Of a DNA stretch of 64,000 nt, positions 56,730 to 64,000 are shown piece by piece. The position numbers and the translations under genes are program-made. Each line of letters starts with the position of its first letter. Position 1 is the stretch's first letter. This stretch comes from Thiotrichales bacterium (GTDB lineage Bacteria; Pseudomonadota; Gammaproteobacteria; Francisellales; CACEW01), in NCBI GenBank assembly GCA_947478175.1, contig CANJUQ010000002.1:1-64000 (forward strand), written 5' to 3'. A model generated the notes under the pieces. The model did not search any database, was not told the DNA's origin, and saw nothing but the letters and a program-made list of their open reading frames with translations.

Positions 56730-57899
56730 TTAATTTCTTTTAGGCAACTTGGCCGAGTCTCTTAAAGCCGCTGCTTTATCAGTCCGCTCCCAAGAGAATT
56801 GCTCTTCCTCACGACCAAAATGACCATAAGCCGCTGTGGCTTGATAGATAGGTCTGAGCAAATCTAATTGCTTAATAATCATGCGAGGACGCAAATCAAA
56901 ATATTCCCGCACCAGCATTTCTATCTGGCTATGAGGGATTTTATTGGTCCCAAAAGTTTCCAAGTGAATAGAAGTCGGCTGAGCAATCCCAATGGCATAA
57001 GAAATCTGAATTTCGCATTTATCAGCCAAGCCGGCTGCGACAATATTTTTCGCCACATAACGACCCATATACGCGGCAGATCTATCCACTTTTGAGGGGT
57101 CTTTTCCTGAGAATGCCCCACCGCCATGACGAGACATACCACCGTAGGTATCCACAATAATTTTACGACCCGTCAGACCGCAATCGCCTTGAGGTCCACC
57201 AATGACAAATTTACCCGTTGGGTTAATAAAATATTTAGTCACTCCTGATAACCATTCAACTGGAATCACTGGCTTAATAATTTCTTCAATCACCGCTTCT
57301 TTGAGCGTGTGATATTGAACGTCAGGAGAATGCTGCGTTGATATAACAATTGTATCGACTTCAACGGGTTTGCCATTGACATATCGCATGGTCACTTGGC
57401 TTTTAGCATCGGGTCTTAACCAAGGTAAAGAACCACTTTTACGGACTTTCGCTTGTTGCTGCATCAGCCTGTGTGCATAGGTAATAGGCGCTGGCATTAA
57501 AACATTGGTTTCATTCGTTGCAAATCCAAACATGAGGCCCTGATCTCCAGCCCCTTGATCACCGTCTTCACGGTCAACACCCATCGCAATGTCAGGAGAC
57601 TGTTTACCAATACCGCTTAATACAGAACAAGAATGCCCATCGAACCCCATCGTCGGATCGTTATAGCCAATATCTAAAATTACTTTTCTAACTAGGTCTT
57701 CAATATCCACCCAAGCACTCGTTGTAATCTCGCCGGCCACTAATGCTAAACCCGTCTTAACTAACGTTTCGCAAGCCACACGCGCTTTTTTATCTTGTTT
57801 CAAAATAGCGTCTAACACGGCATCAGAAATCTGATCGGCAACTTTGTCCGGATGACCTTCAGAAACAGACTCTGAAGTAAATAAATAAGAATCAGTCAT
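56730..57899 (-). CDS. metK: S-adenosylmethionine synthetase
   Basis: Makes SAM from methionine and ATP. 389 residues. [21 protein letters not shown] is the N-terminal ATP-binding motif, [10 protein letters not shown] the central one, and [18 protein letters not shown] the phosphate loop. The promoter is at 57940-57977, with a leader of about 35 bases that is too short for a SAM riboswitch. Confidence 0.97.
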   Translation of the reverse strand: MTDSYLFTSESVSEGHPDKVADQISDAVLDAILKQDKKARVACETLVKTGLALVAGEITTSAWVDIEDLVRKVILDIGYNDPTMGFDGHSCSVLSGIGKQSPDIAMGVDREDGDQGAGDQGLMFGFATNETNVLMPAPITYAHRLMQQQAKVRKSGSLPWLRPDAKSQVTMRYVNGKPVEVDTIVISTQHSPDVQYHTLKEAVIEEIIKPVIPVEWLSGVTKYFINPTGKFVIGGPQGDCGLTGRKIIVDTYGGMSRHGGGAFSGKDPSKVDRSAAYMGRYVAKNIVAAGLADKCEIQISYAIGIAQPTSIHLETFGTNKIPHSQIEMLVREYFDLRPRMIIKQLDLLRPIYQATAAYGHFGREEEQFSWERTDKAAALRDSAKLPKRN

Positions 57900-57939
57900 G
57901 CGTTCGAATCCTCTAAGTTAAACAACTTCAAAAATTAAA

Positions 57940-57977
57940 GGGCGCGATTCTAACGTAACTAATCATCCAATTGCCAA
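57940..57977 (-). promoter_or_regulatory. Promoter of metK-ahcY-metF
   Basis: Minus strand: TTGGCA (57972-57977), 19 bases, TAGAAT (57947-57952), then CGCGCCC. The surrounding 40 bases resemble the promoter at 286-322. Confidence 0.6.
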
Positions 57978-58049
57978 GTGTTATTTCATCCGTGCAATTT
58001 GATTCAGCCAGCAAAATATGAATTTAAAAAGCTTAATTAATTGAAAAAA

Positions 58050-59543
58050 TCAGTCAAAGAAATCATCCAAAGTCACGACCCCACTAATGAGATCAACGCT
58101 GCTGCCATCCTCTTGCATCATAATCGGGCTACTTTTTAATCCATGTGCAGCAACCATCGCCATAAACAATTGCTTCTTAGTCCCTGTTCTTTCTGAAAAC
58201 ACTTTCTTTTTGCGATTGAGCGCAATTGCATAATCCTTGGTGATAACAAATGGGTCTTTAGAATATTTGATTTCACAAAGCGTAATGGCGTCATCTCTAC
58301 GATCAAACAACAGATCAATTTGCGCCCCACGTTCGCTCTCTCCTTTTTTAGGAATATATCGCCAACTATTAGCAATGGCCGTTGGAGAAATCCCTAATTT
58401 TTTTCTAATGGCTGATAAATGCTTATAGCAAATAGCTTCAAAAGCGTAACCACACCAAGAATTCCATGCAGGGGTATTCTGCAGTTCAAGCCAATTGCCC
58501 GGCTCAAGATCATGACTCTGTAAAGTTTCTTTGATGGGCTCAATCCATTGGAAGTAAAACAAGGTGTACTCATCAATAATCTTGTAATAAACCCCCTTCT
58601 TTTTATTAAAGTGCGGTTTAAAGCCCCTAATAAAATCAGCGTCTTCAAGTGCCTGCAATTTGTCCAGACCGCCGGCCCCCTGAAGCGAGGCATCCAACTT
58701 ATTAAGCAACTCATCTTGCCCAATACCCTCTCTTGTTTCTGCAATGATACGGAGGATGTCTATGTACACTTGATAATCATCAAAGAGCGAAGAAAACAGC
58801 GTATTAAACTCGCTGAATAAAAGCCCATCTTGCGTGAAGGCTAAGTTTTCTATGATCTGCGCTGCAGACAATCCAGGTTTTATATTTAAAAGATAAAATG
58901 GCACCCCACCTGTCACCATGTACAGCTGAGTAATTTGCTCATCACTTAGGCTCACCCGATTGCTCTTTAAAAAAGTTTTAATCTCACGAAGCGTAAAGGG
59001 TCGAAGGTGTATTTTCCGTGTCGTTCGATTATGCAGGCCACCTTTATTATTAATAATCTTTTTAATAATCCATGAAGAGGATGACCCACAGACGATTAAC
59101 TTAATTTTTGGATTCATAGACCAATGCAAATTCCAGTAGTACTCAAGATTTTGTAGCAATTTTGAATTCCTAGTCTCCATCCAAGGCAACTCATCCAAAA
59201 AAATAACTAATTTATTTTCAGCCGAAGTCTTTAAAGACATTGCTTTTGTTAATAGGTCAAAAGCCTCATTCCAACTAGAGGGTTGGGTCAATGGCGCACC
59301 TCCATAAAAAACAGAGGCTATTTGAGTCGTAAAATTTTCCAATTGCATCGCCATGGTCCCTTTTCTCAGCCCCATCGCTTTAAAAAAAACTATCTTCTTT
59401 TTTCTCTCAAAGAATTCACGAATTAAGAATGTTTTTCCGATTCTTCTACGACCATAAATAGTCAAAAGCTCAGACCTGTCAGAGGCCAACATTTCTTCTA
59501 ACAAGGCCTTTTCTTGATCTCTGCATTGTATAATTTTATTCAT
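58050..59543 (-). CDS. ATPase_2-type ATPase with C-terminal nuclease-like domain
   Basis: 497 residues of the archaeal-ATPase-like family (AAA, DUF234-type C-terminus). Walker A is GRRRIGKT (31-38), Walker B is LVIFLDELPW (D117-E118), and LIVCGSSSSWI is the sensor. LYMVTGGVPFYL marks the winged-helix part. The C-terminus has GAQIDLLFDRRDDAITLCEIKYS, a PD-(D/E)xK-like core. Functions in the family are unproven. It sits alone between metK and the ABC transporter, with direct repeats at its 5' side, so it may have been inserted here. Confidence 0.85.
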   Translation of the reverse strand: MNKIIQCRDQEKALLEEMLASDRSELLTIYGRRRIGKTFLIREFFERKKKIVFFKAMGLRKGTMAMQLENFTTQIASVFYGGAPLTQPSSWNEAFDLLTKAMSLKTSAENKLVIFLDELPWMETRNSKLLQNLEYYWNLHWSMNPKIKLIVCGSSSSWIIKKIINNKGGLHNRTTRKIHLRPFTLREIKTFLKSNRVSLSDEQITQLYMVTGGVPFYLLNIKPGLSAAQIIENLAFTQDGLLFSEFNTLFSSLFDDYQVYIDILRIIAETREGIGQDELLNKLDASLQGAGGLDKLQALEDADFIRGFKPHFNKKKGVYYKIIDEYTLFYFQWIEPIKETLQSHDLEPGNWLELQNTPAWNSWCGYAFEAICYKHLSAIRKKLGISPTAIANSWRYIPKKGESERGAQIDLLFDRRDDAITLCEIKYSKDPFVITKDYAIALNRKKKVFSERTGTKKQLFMAMVAAHGLKSSPIMMQEDGSSVDLISGVVTLDDFFD

Positions 59544-59590
59544 AAATCAAAATCTTATTGTTTATAATTAATAACAATATTGTACGCCAA

Positions 59591-59693
59591 ATCTGAATAA
59601 TATTCAAAATATTTGACGTTATAATTCAACTTGGAAACAAGTTACAATCTGAATAATCTTTCAATAATTTAGACAGTTTCTTCAACTTGGAAA
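59591..59693. repeat. Two direct repeats of about 47 bases
   Basis: ATCTGAATAATATTCAA (59591-59607) plus TTCAACTTGGAAA (59625-59637) recur as ATCTGAATAATCTTTCAA (59647-59664) plus TTCAACTTGGAAA (59681-59693), a period of 56. They lie in the 157 bases between the ATPase start and the ABC permease stop. Confidence 0.65.
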
Positions 59694-59700
59694 ATTAAAA

Positions 59701-60477
59701 TCAGCCTTTCAGCCCCAATCCTTTTCGCATACAAAATAAATTCAGCCAGAGCAAAAAAAGCATCACCCCTGTGATCACTCCAAAGGCGAGATAAATATTG
59801 CCATTAGAAATCCCCAGCATGCTGTATCTGAAAATATCGACAAAATAATAAATCGGATTAAACAAAGACACTTGCTGCCAAAAATAGGGCAATTGCGACG
59901 TCGAATAAAAAACACCGGCTAGATAAATCAAAGGCGTCAAAACAAAAGTGGTCACAATTGTCGTGTCATCAAAACTTCTGGAAAACATCGCATTTAAAAA
60001 GCCAGCCAAAGAAAATAAAAAACTGGCAATCAACATGGCTAAGATAAATAAAACCGGATGCAGCATATGAATCCCCCCAAAGATGGCGCTGACAATAAAA
60101 GCAATCACGGCGATACATAAAGCCCTAGCAACACCGCCAGAACAATAGCCAATGACGATCATCCAGTCCGGCATGGGAGAAACTAAAAGCTCTTCAATAG
60201 ATCTCGTAAATTTCGCACTATAAAAAGAACTCACGACGTTCATATAAGCATTAATAATCACCGGCATCATGATCAAACCCGGCGTAATAAAAACCACATA
60301 TGAAAATCCATCCATGATTCCCACGCGACTCCCGATCACTCGACCAAAAATTAAAAAATATAAAATCAAAGTAATAGCCGGGGGCAATAAAGTCTGAGGC
60401 CAGATTCTTAAAAATCTTTTGCATTCTTTTCTTAATAAACCCTGAAACCCAATCATGAGCATGGCAAAGTGGTTCAT
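59701..60477 (-). CDS. yadH: ABC-2 type transporter permease (YadH-like)
   Basis: 258 residues, six membrane segments. GFQGLLRKECKRFLRIWPQTLLPP opens the protein and SIEELLVSPMPDW, then FFLAGVFYSTSQLPYFWQ-like sequence near 195-215 match ABC-2 exporters of the DrrB/NodJ/YadH type. With the ATPase it forms an exporter of unknown substrate. It overlaps the ATPase gene by 4 bases. The symbol follows the E. coli pair in size and order. Confidence 0.85.
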   Translation of the reverse strand: MNHFAMLMIGFQGLLRKECKRFLRIWPQTLLPPAITLILYFLIFGRVIGSRVGIMDGFSYVVFITPGLIMMPVIINAYMNVVSSFYSAKFTRSIEELLVSPMPDWMIVIGYCSGGVARALCIAVIAFIVSAIFGGIHMLHPVLFILAMLIASFLFSLAGFLNAMFSRSFDDTTIVTTFVLTPLIYLAGVFYSTSQLPYFWQQVSLFNPIYYFVDIFRYSMLGISNGNIYLAFGVITGVMLFLLWLNLFCMRKGLGLKG

Positions 60478-61388
60478 GATTTTTCTCCTGAGTTTTTTTC
60501 TGTCAGATGCATAAACAATTGTTCCAATCTGTTTGATTTATTTCTCACGCGATAGATCACAAAGCCCTGGTCTTTTAATTCATCTATAAAAACTTGCAGG
60601 GGCTGCTCTTTTCTGATTTCTTTTTCTAAGATCTGGCGATCGCCTGTTTTAATATTTTCTATTTCAAGAATCACTGTCTCGAATTCCAGCTCTCTTAAAA
60701 TTAAAGCCATCTCCGTGTCTATTAAAATCTTCCCCTGATCAATAATCGCAATTTTGTTACAGAGATTTTCAGCTTCTTCTAAATAATGCGTTGTTAAAAT
60801 AATCGTCACGCCTTCTAGATTAATTTTCTTTAAAAATTTCCACATGGCCTGCCTGATTTCAATATCTACACCCGCTGTTGGCTCGTCCAAAATTAAAATT
60901 TTGGGCTCGTGCATTAAAGCTCTTGCGATCATCATGCGGCGTTTCATGCCACCAGAAAGCTGCCTCGCTGAGACTTCTTTTTTATCTAGTAAATTCATCT
61001 GGGCTAATAAAACATCTGCTCTTTTTTTAGCTTGATGTAAGGGGATGCCATAGTACAAAGCCTGGTTAATTAAAATATCTTTGACTTTCTCAAACGCATT
61101 AAAATTAAACTCTTGCGGGACTACACCCACATGCATTTTGGCTTCAATTGGATTTTTCTCGAGATTAAAACCATTGATCAAAACCATCCCAGCGGTTTTT
61201 TTAATCAAAGAAGTAATAATTCCTATGGTCGTCGATTTCCCTGCGCCATTTTTTCCCAATAAAGCATAAAAATCGCCTGATTGAACCGTCAAATCAATGC
61301 CCTTGAGGGCTTGCAGGTCATTACGATAAGTTTTTTGTAAATTTTTAATTTCAAGAACTGGGACTGGGACTGGGACTAAGACTGGCAT
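60474..61388 (-). CDS. yadG: ABC transporter ATP-binding protein (YadG-like)
   Basis: 304 residues. Walker A GKNGAGKST (45-53), Q-loop VVPQEFNFN, signature LSGGMKRR, Walker B ILILDEPTAGVD and the H-loop TTHYLEE are all present. A C-terminal extension of about 80 residues resembles YadG. The N-terminus MPVLVPVPVPVLEIKNL comes from a hexamer repeat just after the start codon (61357-61377), so its length may vary between strains. Confidence 0.88.
   Translation of the reverse strand: MPVLVPVPVPVLEIKNLQKTYRNDLQALKGIDLTVQSGDFYALLGKNGAGKSTTIGIITSLIKKTAGMVLINGFNLEKNPIEAKMHVGVVPQEFNFNAFEKVKDILINQALYYGIPLHQAKKRADVLLAQMNLLDKKEVSARQLSGGMKRRMMIARALMHEPKILILDEPTAGVDIEIRQAMWKFLKKINLEGVTIILTTHYLEEAENLCNKIAIIDQGKILIDTEMALILRELEFETVILEIENIKTGDRQILEKEIRKEQPLQVFIDELKDQGFVIYRVRNKSNRLEQLFMHLTEKNSGEKS
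61357..61377. repeat. Hexanucleotide repeat (ACTGGG)n at the yadG start
   Basis: Three and a half perfect units, encoding alternating Val-Pro directly after the initiator region. Confidence 0.7.
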
Positions 61389-61538
61389 AGCGCTATAGAA
61401 CCTTCAAAAAAACAAGAGCCAAAATAAGGACGGCGGATATTACACAAATAGCCCCCCAGGATCACGGGGACTTTTTGTTTAATTCACTCTACACTTTGCG
61501 CCTTCAAAAATTTTAAAAATCAATAACGGGCTTTCTTT

Positions 61539-62216
61539 ATGAACCTCGCTGTTCGCTATGTTTTATTTACTTTCCCACCTGTATTACTAGCCACCCTGCT
61601 CTGTCTCTTATTTATTGATAAACCCACAGCTATCCGTACGGCCCAATGGGTTTCTGAAAAATCGATTTCTACAACACCAGCACTAATTTCAGGGGATCTT
61701 TTAAATTTATTAACAGAATTGGTTTATTTGGGCGTCACCTGTTGGATGGTTCTTTATTTTTTCTTTAGGACCGCCGGAAAAAATTCAAAATTTTTAGACT
61801 GCTTAGCTTTCATGTCGCTAACTATGGCCGTTGCTTTTTTTATTAAATCCACTTTGCAACTTTTCTTTGGACGGTATGTTCCTCGCTATGCCGATAGCAA
61901 TATTTTAATTTTTGTTCGCAATAAAAGTCTTTATGGTTTTCATTGGTTTCAAGCAGGGAGCTTTCCATCCGGACACATGTGTGTTTTTGGGGCAGGACTC
62001 ACAGCACTGGTCCTGTTTTATCCAAAAACAAAACCCATCGCGATTCTGTTAGGACTGGGGCTCGCAATCACCATGGTCCTTCTAAATTACCACTTTGTGA
62101 GCGACGTCATTGCGGGAGGGTACATTGGAATAAGCCTGGCGTTAGCGATGGCATCCGTAGTGCTGAAGAGTGGAAAACAAACCCACCACTGCCCATCCCT
62201 GAAGGAAGAGGCGTAA
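61539..62216 (+). CDS. PAP2-family membrane phosphatase
   Basis: 225 residues, about six membrane segments. The three PAP2 motifs are K103...R112 (KSTLQLFFGRYVPR), PSGH (143-146) and NYHFVSDVIAG (H185, D189), so it should be active on a lipid phosphate such as undecaprenyl or phosphatidylglycerol phosphate, or lipid A. TACACT followed by TTGCGCC at 61490-61502 may be its -10. The stop lies in the loop of a small terminator, and the last 110 bases overlap the opposite orphan gene. Confidence 0.85.
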   Translation: MNLAVRYVLFTFPPVLLATLLCLLFIDKPTAIRTAQWVSEKSISTTPALISGDLLNLLTELVYLGVTCWMVLYFFFRTAGKNSKFLDCLAFMSLTMAVAFFIKSTLQLFFGRYVPRYADSNILIFVRNKSLYGFHWFQAGSFPSGHMCVFGAGLTALVLFYPKTKPIAILLGLGLAITMVLLNYHFVSDVIAGGYIGISLALAMASVVLKSGKQTHHCPSLKEEA

Positions 62217-63423
62217 AACCTCTTTTTTCCACTCCTGAAGGCGAGCAGGAAGGCAAGGTCCGGTAATAAAACCCATATGATGACGACAAACTACTATGGG
62301 TTTCCGCCGAGGCCCCTAAGTCGAGTAGATCGGGGGATTCTGCTTCTGCAGCGTCACCTAAAAAATCTGGCGACCCCGCTCCTGCCCCAGAATTAGGTTT
62401 TTGTAACACACTGAAGAACAGACTACTTGACATGCCTTCATCAGGACGCGTTCCAACAACATCTGTCACCATACTCGTACCAGTGCCATGGACTGTAGAT
62501 TCAAACCGTAAAAACCTGCAGCTGTTCGCTATTATTACACCCTGACTTCTAAATAATTCATGAATAAGCTCAGGCAGACTTCTTAGAAGTAAATTCAATT
62601 GGTCTTTTGGAAAAATTTTGAGCGCCTCAATTTCTTGAGGCAATAGATCACGCGAAGAAAAAATAGATTTAATCGCTTCGGTCACTGGCGCAAATTTTTC
62701 TAAAGACTCATCAGTCATAGACAAAGAACGGCCGACAGAAGAAACTCCATCAGGTGAACCCACTTCTTTCCCAGCGCTGCTATTTGAAGAAAATATACCG
62801 GCCAACTTAGCAAGCACACTTTTCCTGCTTGCAGAAGGTGACGTGGTCGGTGTTATTTCAGGGGAAGAAATAGGTGAAACAGCCGACGGGGCAGATATCG
62901 CTTCTTTTAATAAAAAAGAAATTGACAGTCTGTTTGCAAAATGACTCCGAAAAAAAGCTTGCCCCTCTTCATTAAGAACCAAATAAAAAAGACTGCTTAA
63001 TTCAATATCGCTAAGCCCAACTAGAGCTATCAGGCCTCTAATTTTTTCATCCGCCAAAGCTAAAGGAGACAGTCCTTTCAAGGCTGTTTTTACAATTTCA
63101 AAAATATCATTAGCCGCATCCTCATTTGAAAGAGAAGCACCATGCTCACCGTCTCGATAAGATCCAAGTGAATTGCCTAAAGCACGCTCCCTGGAGTTTT
63201 TTCTAGCTTCTAACAAGAAAGAAAGAAAATGATGATGCGCAGATCTGGCGACGATCAAATCCTGATCAGCGATTGCAACATGCTCAAGTAACTTAAGTAA
63301 GTTCTCACGAGCCCTTTTTAATTCCTTGGGACCTCCAATTTCACGCAACGCCTTCTGTGCTTTTTCTGGATTGAGCTCTCGAATAGCGCCTGAAATTAAA
63401 TTAAAAAAGAGCTCTGCGCTCAT
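62107..63423 (-). CDS. Orphan Ser-rich protein, unknown function
   Basis: 438 residues, not recognised. Residues 1-180 look all-helical (SAELFFNLISGAIREL ... LSSLFYLVLNEEGQAFF). A Ser/Pro-rich disordered linker (about 180-245) separates a second helical part (PVTEAIKSIF ... LPELIHELFRSQ) that may be a diverged copy of the first. The tail is Ser/Gly-rich. Its own promoter is at 63481-63516. The last 110 bases lie opposite the PAP2 3' end, so the true C-terminus may be recent or an extension. Style resembles the orphans at 21888 and 41193. A secreted effector is possible but unproven. Confidence 0.6.
   Translation of the reverse strand: MSAELFFNLISGAIRELNPEKAQKALREIGGPKELKRARENLLKLLEHVAIADQDLIVARSAHHHFLSFLLEARKNSRERALGNSLGSYRDGEHGASLSNEDAANDIFEIVKTALKGLSPLALADEKIRGLIALVGLSDIELSSLFYLVLNEEGQAFFRSHFANRLSISFLLKEAISAPSAVSPISSPEITPTTSPSASRKSVLAKLAGIFSSNSSAGKEVGSPDGVSSVGRSLSMTDESLEKFAPVTEAIKSIFSSRDLLPQEIEALKIFPKDQLNLLLRSLPELIHELFRSQGVIIANSCRFLRFESTVHGTGTSMVTDVVGTRPDEGMSSSLFFSVLQKPNSGAGAGSPDFLGDAAEAESPDLLDLGASAETHSSLSSSYGFYYRTLPSCSPSGVEKRGFTPLPSGMGSGGFVFHSSALRMPSLTPGLFQCTLPQ
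62206..62228 (+). terminator. Small terminator overlapping the PAP2 stop codon
   Basis: AAGAGG (62206-62211) and CCTCTT (62219-62224) with the stop in the loop, followed by T. Confidence 0.45.
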
Positions 63424-63480
63424 AAGATATCCCCTGACAGATTATAAATTATTGTTATGAATATTTAGGTATTTACTCAG

Positions 63481-63516
63481 CGCGCGATTTTAAGCCCCCA
63501 TGTTCGCTTAAATCAA
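63481..63516 (-). promoter_or_regulatory. Promoter of the Ser-rich orphan gene
   Basis: Minus strand: TTGATT (63511-63516), 18 bases, TAAAAT (63487-63492), then CGCGCG. Confidence 0.5.
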
Positions 63517-63526
63517 GCACTCAAAA

Positions 63527-63784
63527 TTAATTCTTTTGAACAAGAAAAATAATTTTTTCATCTCGCTCGGTTATCTCAATAACACTATGTTTCTGTAAGC
63601 GGCACCAAGTAGGAATGTCATGTTTAACACCAGGGTCTGTGCAGATGATTTCTACTCTTTGGTTTTTATCCATCTTTTTAATTTGGTTTTGTAATTTAAT
63701 CACGGGCATTGGGCATAACATCCCAGTTGCATCAATCACTGCATCAATCATTATTTTCATATTTTCAGAAAAACTTTCAGACAT
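63527..63784 (-). CDS. tusA: TusA/SirA-like sulfur carrier
   Basis: 85 residues. DATGMLCPMPVIKLQNQIKKM has the C-P-M-P motif with the sulfur-carrying C24. Length and the C-terminal HSVIEITERDEKIIFLVQK fit TusA-family proteins, which relay persulfide sulfur to tRNA thiolation or other acceptors. It starts 2 bases after the stop of the gene to the right, which looks like a tRNA thiolase, so the two probably work together. Confidence 0.85.
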   Translation of the reverse strand: MSESFSENMKIMIDAVIDATGMLCPMPVIKLQNQIKKMDKNQRVEIICTDPGVKHDIPTWCRLQKHSVIEITERDEKIIFLVQKN

Positions 63785-63786
63785 GA

Positions 63787-64000
63787 CTATAAATACCAGT
63801 TAGGTAAGATCTCTTCTGATTTAAACGGATCAACCGTTAAAAAATAAGAAATCCCATGAGAATCTGTATATTTCAAATCGACTTTTTCAGAATCTCGGCC
63901 TTGTGAAAATCTGGCGACAATACGCGCTGCCAGCTCTCGATCTTCTGGCATTATTTTTCCATCGACTAAAGCTAAAGGCCCCATATGAGACAAAATTTCA
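63787..64000 (-). CDS. C-terminus of a probable tRNA-thiolation PP-loop protein (partial)
   Basis: The frame enters from the right edge (no start visible; the TTG at 63993 is internal). The 71 visible residues include LSHMGPLALVDGKI, then EDRELAARIVARFSQGRD and VDPFKSEEILP. I read this as the NFACT-R-like tail found on some MnmA/ThiI-type thiouridine synthases, whose H-M-G-P-T/L motif and A-A-R-x-V-A-R-x-S look similar. Being next to tusA supports this. The assignment rests on memory of the family pattern and is moderate at best. Confidence 0.4.
   Translation of the reverse strand, partial: EILSHMGPLALVDGKIMPEDRELAARIVARFSQGRDSEKVDLKYTDSHGISYFLTVDPFKSEEILPNWYL

Noticed and set aside
57900-57916. 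GTTCGAATCC resembles a tRNA T-arm
   Set aside because: No acceptor, D or anticodon stems can be built around it; it is the metK leader.
57900-57940. SAM or SAH riboswitch before metK-ahcY
   Set aside because: The leader is about 35-40 bases with no conserved core or hairpin.
59591-59693. Possible start of a CRISPR array
   Set aside because: Only two imperfect copies, internal mismatches, no regular spacer and no cas genes.

Overview
The window comes from a low-GC gammaproteobacterium, most likely a host-associated or intracellular member of the Legionellales/Coxiella-like groups. The reasons are: E. coli-like AtpD; fabA/fabB; prfB with the classic +1 frameshift site; a split glycine decarboxylase (gcvPA/gcvPB); and orphan proteins of effector-like build (a C-terminal CaaX box, Ser/Pro/Gly-rich tails, Cys clusters). 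This placement is inferred from gene content, not from a phylogeny. No rRNA, tRNA, CRISPR array or insertion sequence was seen.

Layout. 1-6.2 kb (minus strand): the start of an ATP-cone protein (probably a ribonucleotide reductase), then gcvH-gcvPA-gcvPB-rpe-MFS exporter. 6.2-9.3 kb: two divergent DUF4143-type ATPases around a shared region full of inverted repeats. 9.3-11.1 kb: cytochrome b561-gcvT, so gcvT is separated from the rest of the glycine cleavage genes. 11.1-16.7 kb: an AbrB/RelE-like toxin-antitoxin pair, an exported repeat protein, a secreted GH20 hexosaminidase and a patatin lipoprotein. 16.7-21.9 kb: tandem UspA, rsmA, fabB-fabA, an MFS carrier with a coiled-coil tail. 21.9-30.4 kb: an orphan membrane protein, a DinG-type helicase, an Rpn-like nuclease, an acyltransferase, a CaaX-ending orphan, a MATE exporter. 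30.4-38 kb: a putative small RNA, an orphan antitoxin, pepN, a response regulator, a degenerate CDP-alcohol transferase, lptM-xerC, prmB, a Phd/VapC pair. 38-46.6 kb: prfB, mnmC, a receiver-like orphan, prmA-ubiB-HIT, a dps gene. 46.7-54.3 kb: a complete ATP synthase operon atpIBEFHAGDC. 54.4-58 kb: metK-ahcY-metF (activated methyl cycle). 58-64 kb: another ATPase/nuclease, a YadGH-like ABC transporter, a PAP2 phosphatase, an orphan effector-like gene, tusA and the end of a likely tRNA-thiolation gene.

How it fits together. Most of the window is housekeeping: one-carbon metabolism (gcv, metF, metK, ahcY), translation (prfB, prmA, prmB, rsmA, mnmC, tusA) and energy (atp, ubiB). Single accessory genes sit between these blocks. 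Several housekeeping promoters share one design: a -10 hexamer followed at once by a GC-rich discriminator (CGCGCCC or similar), which in E. coli marks stringent-response control.

Most worth checking: the orphan protein ending in CCCSIM, the same CaaX box as human prelamin A; a putative small RNA whose hairpin loop is the anti-Shine-Dalgarno sequence ACCTCCT; the repeat-rich control region between the paired ATPases; and a truncated receiver-like domain fused to a disordered tail.
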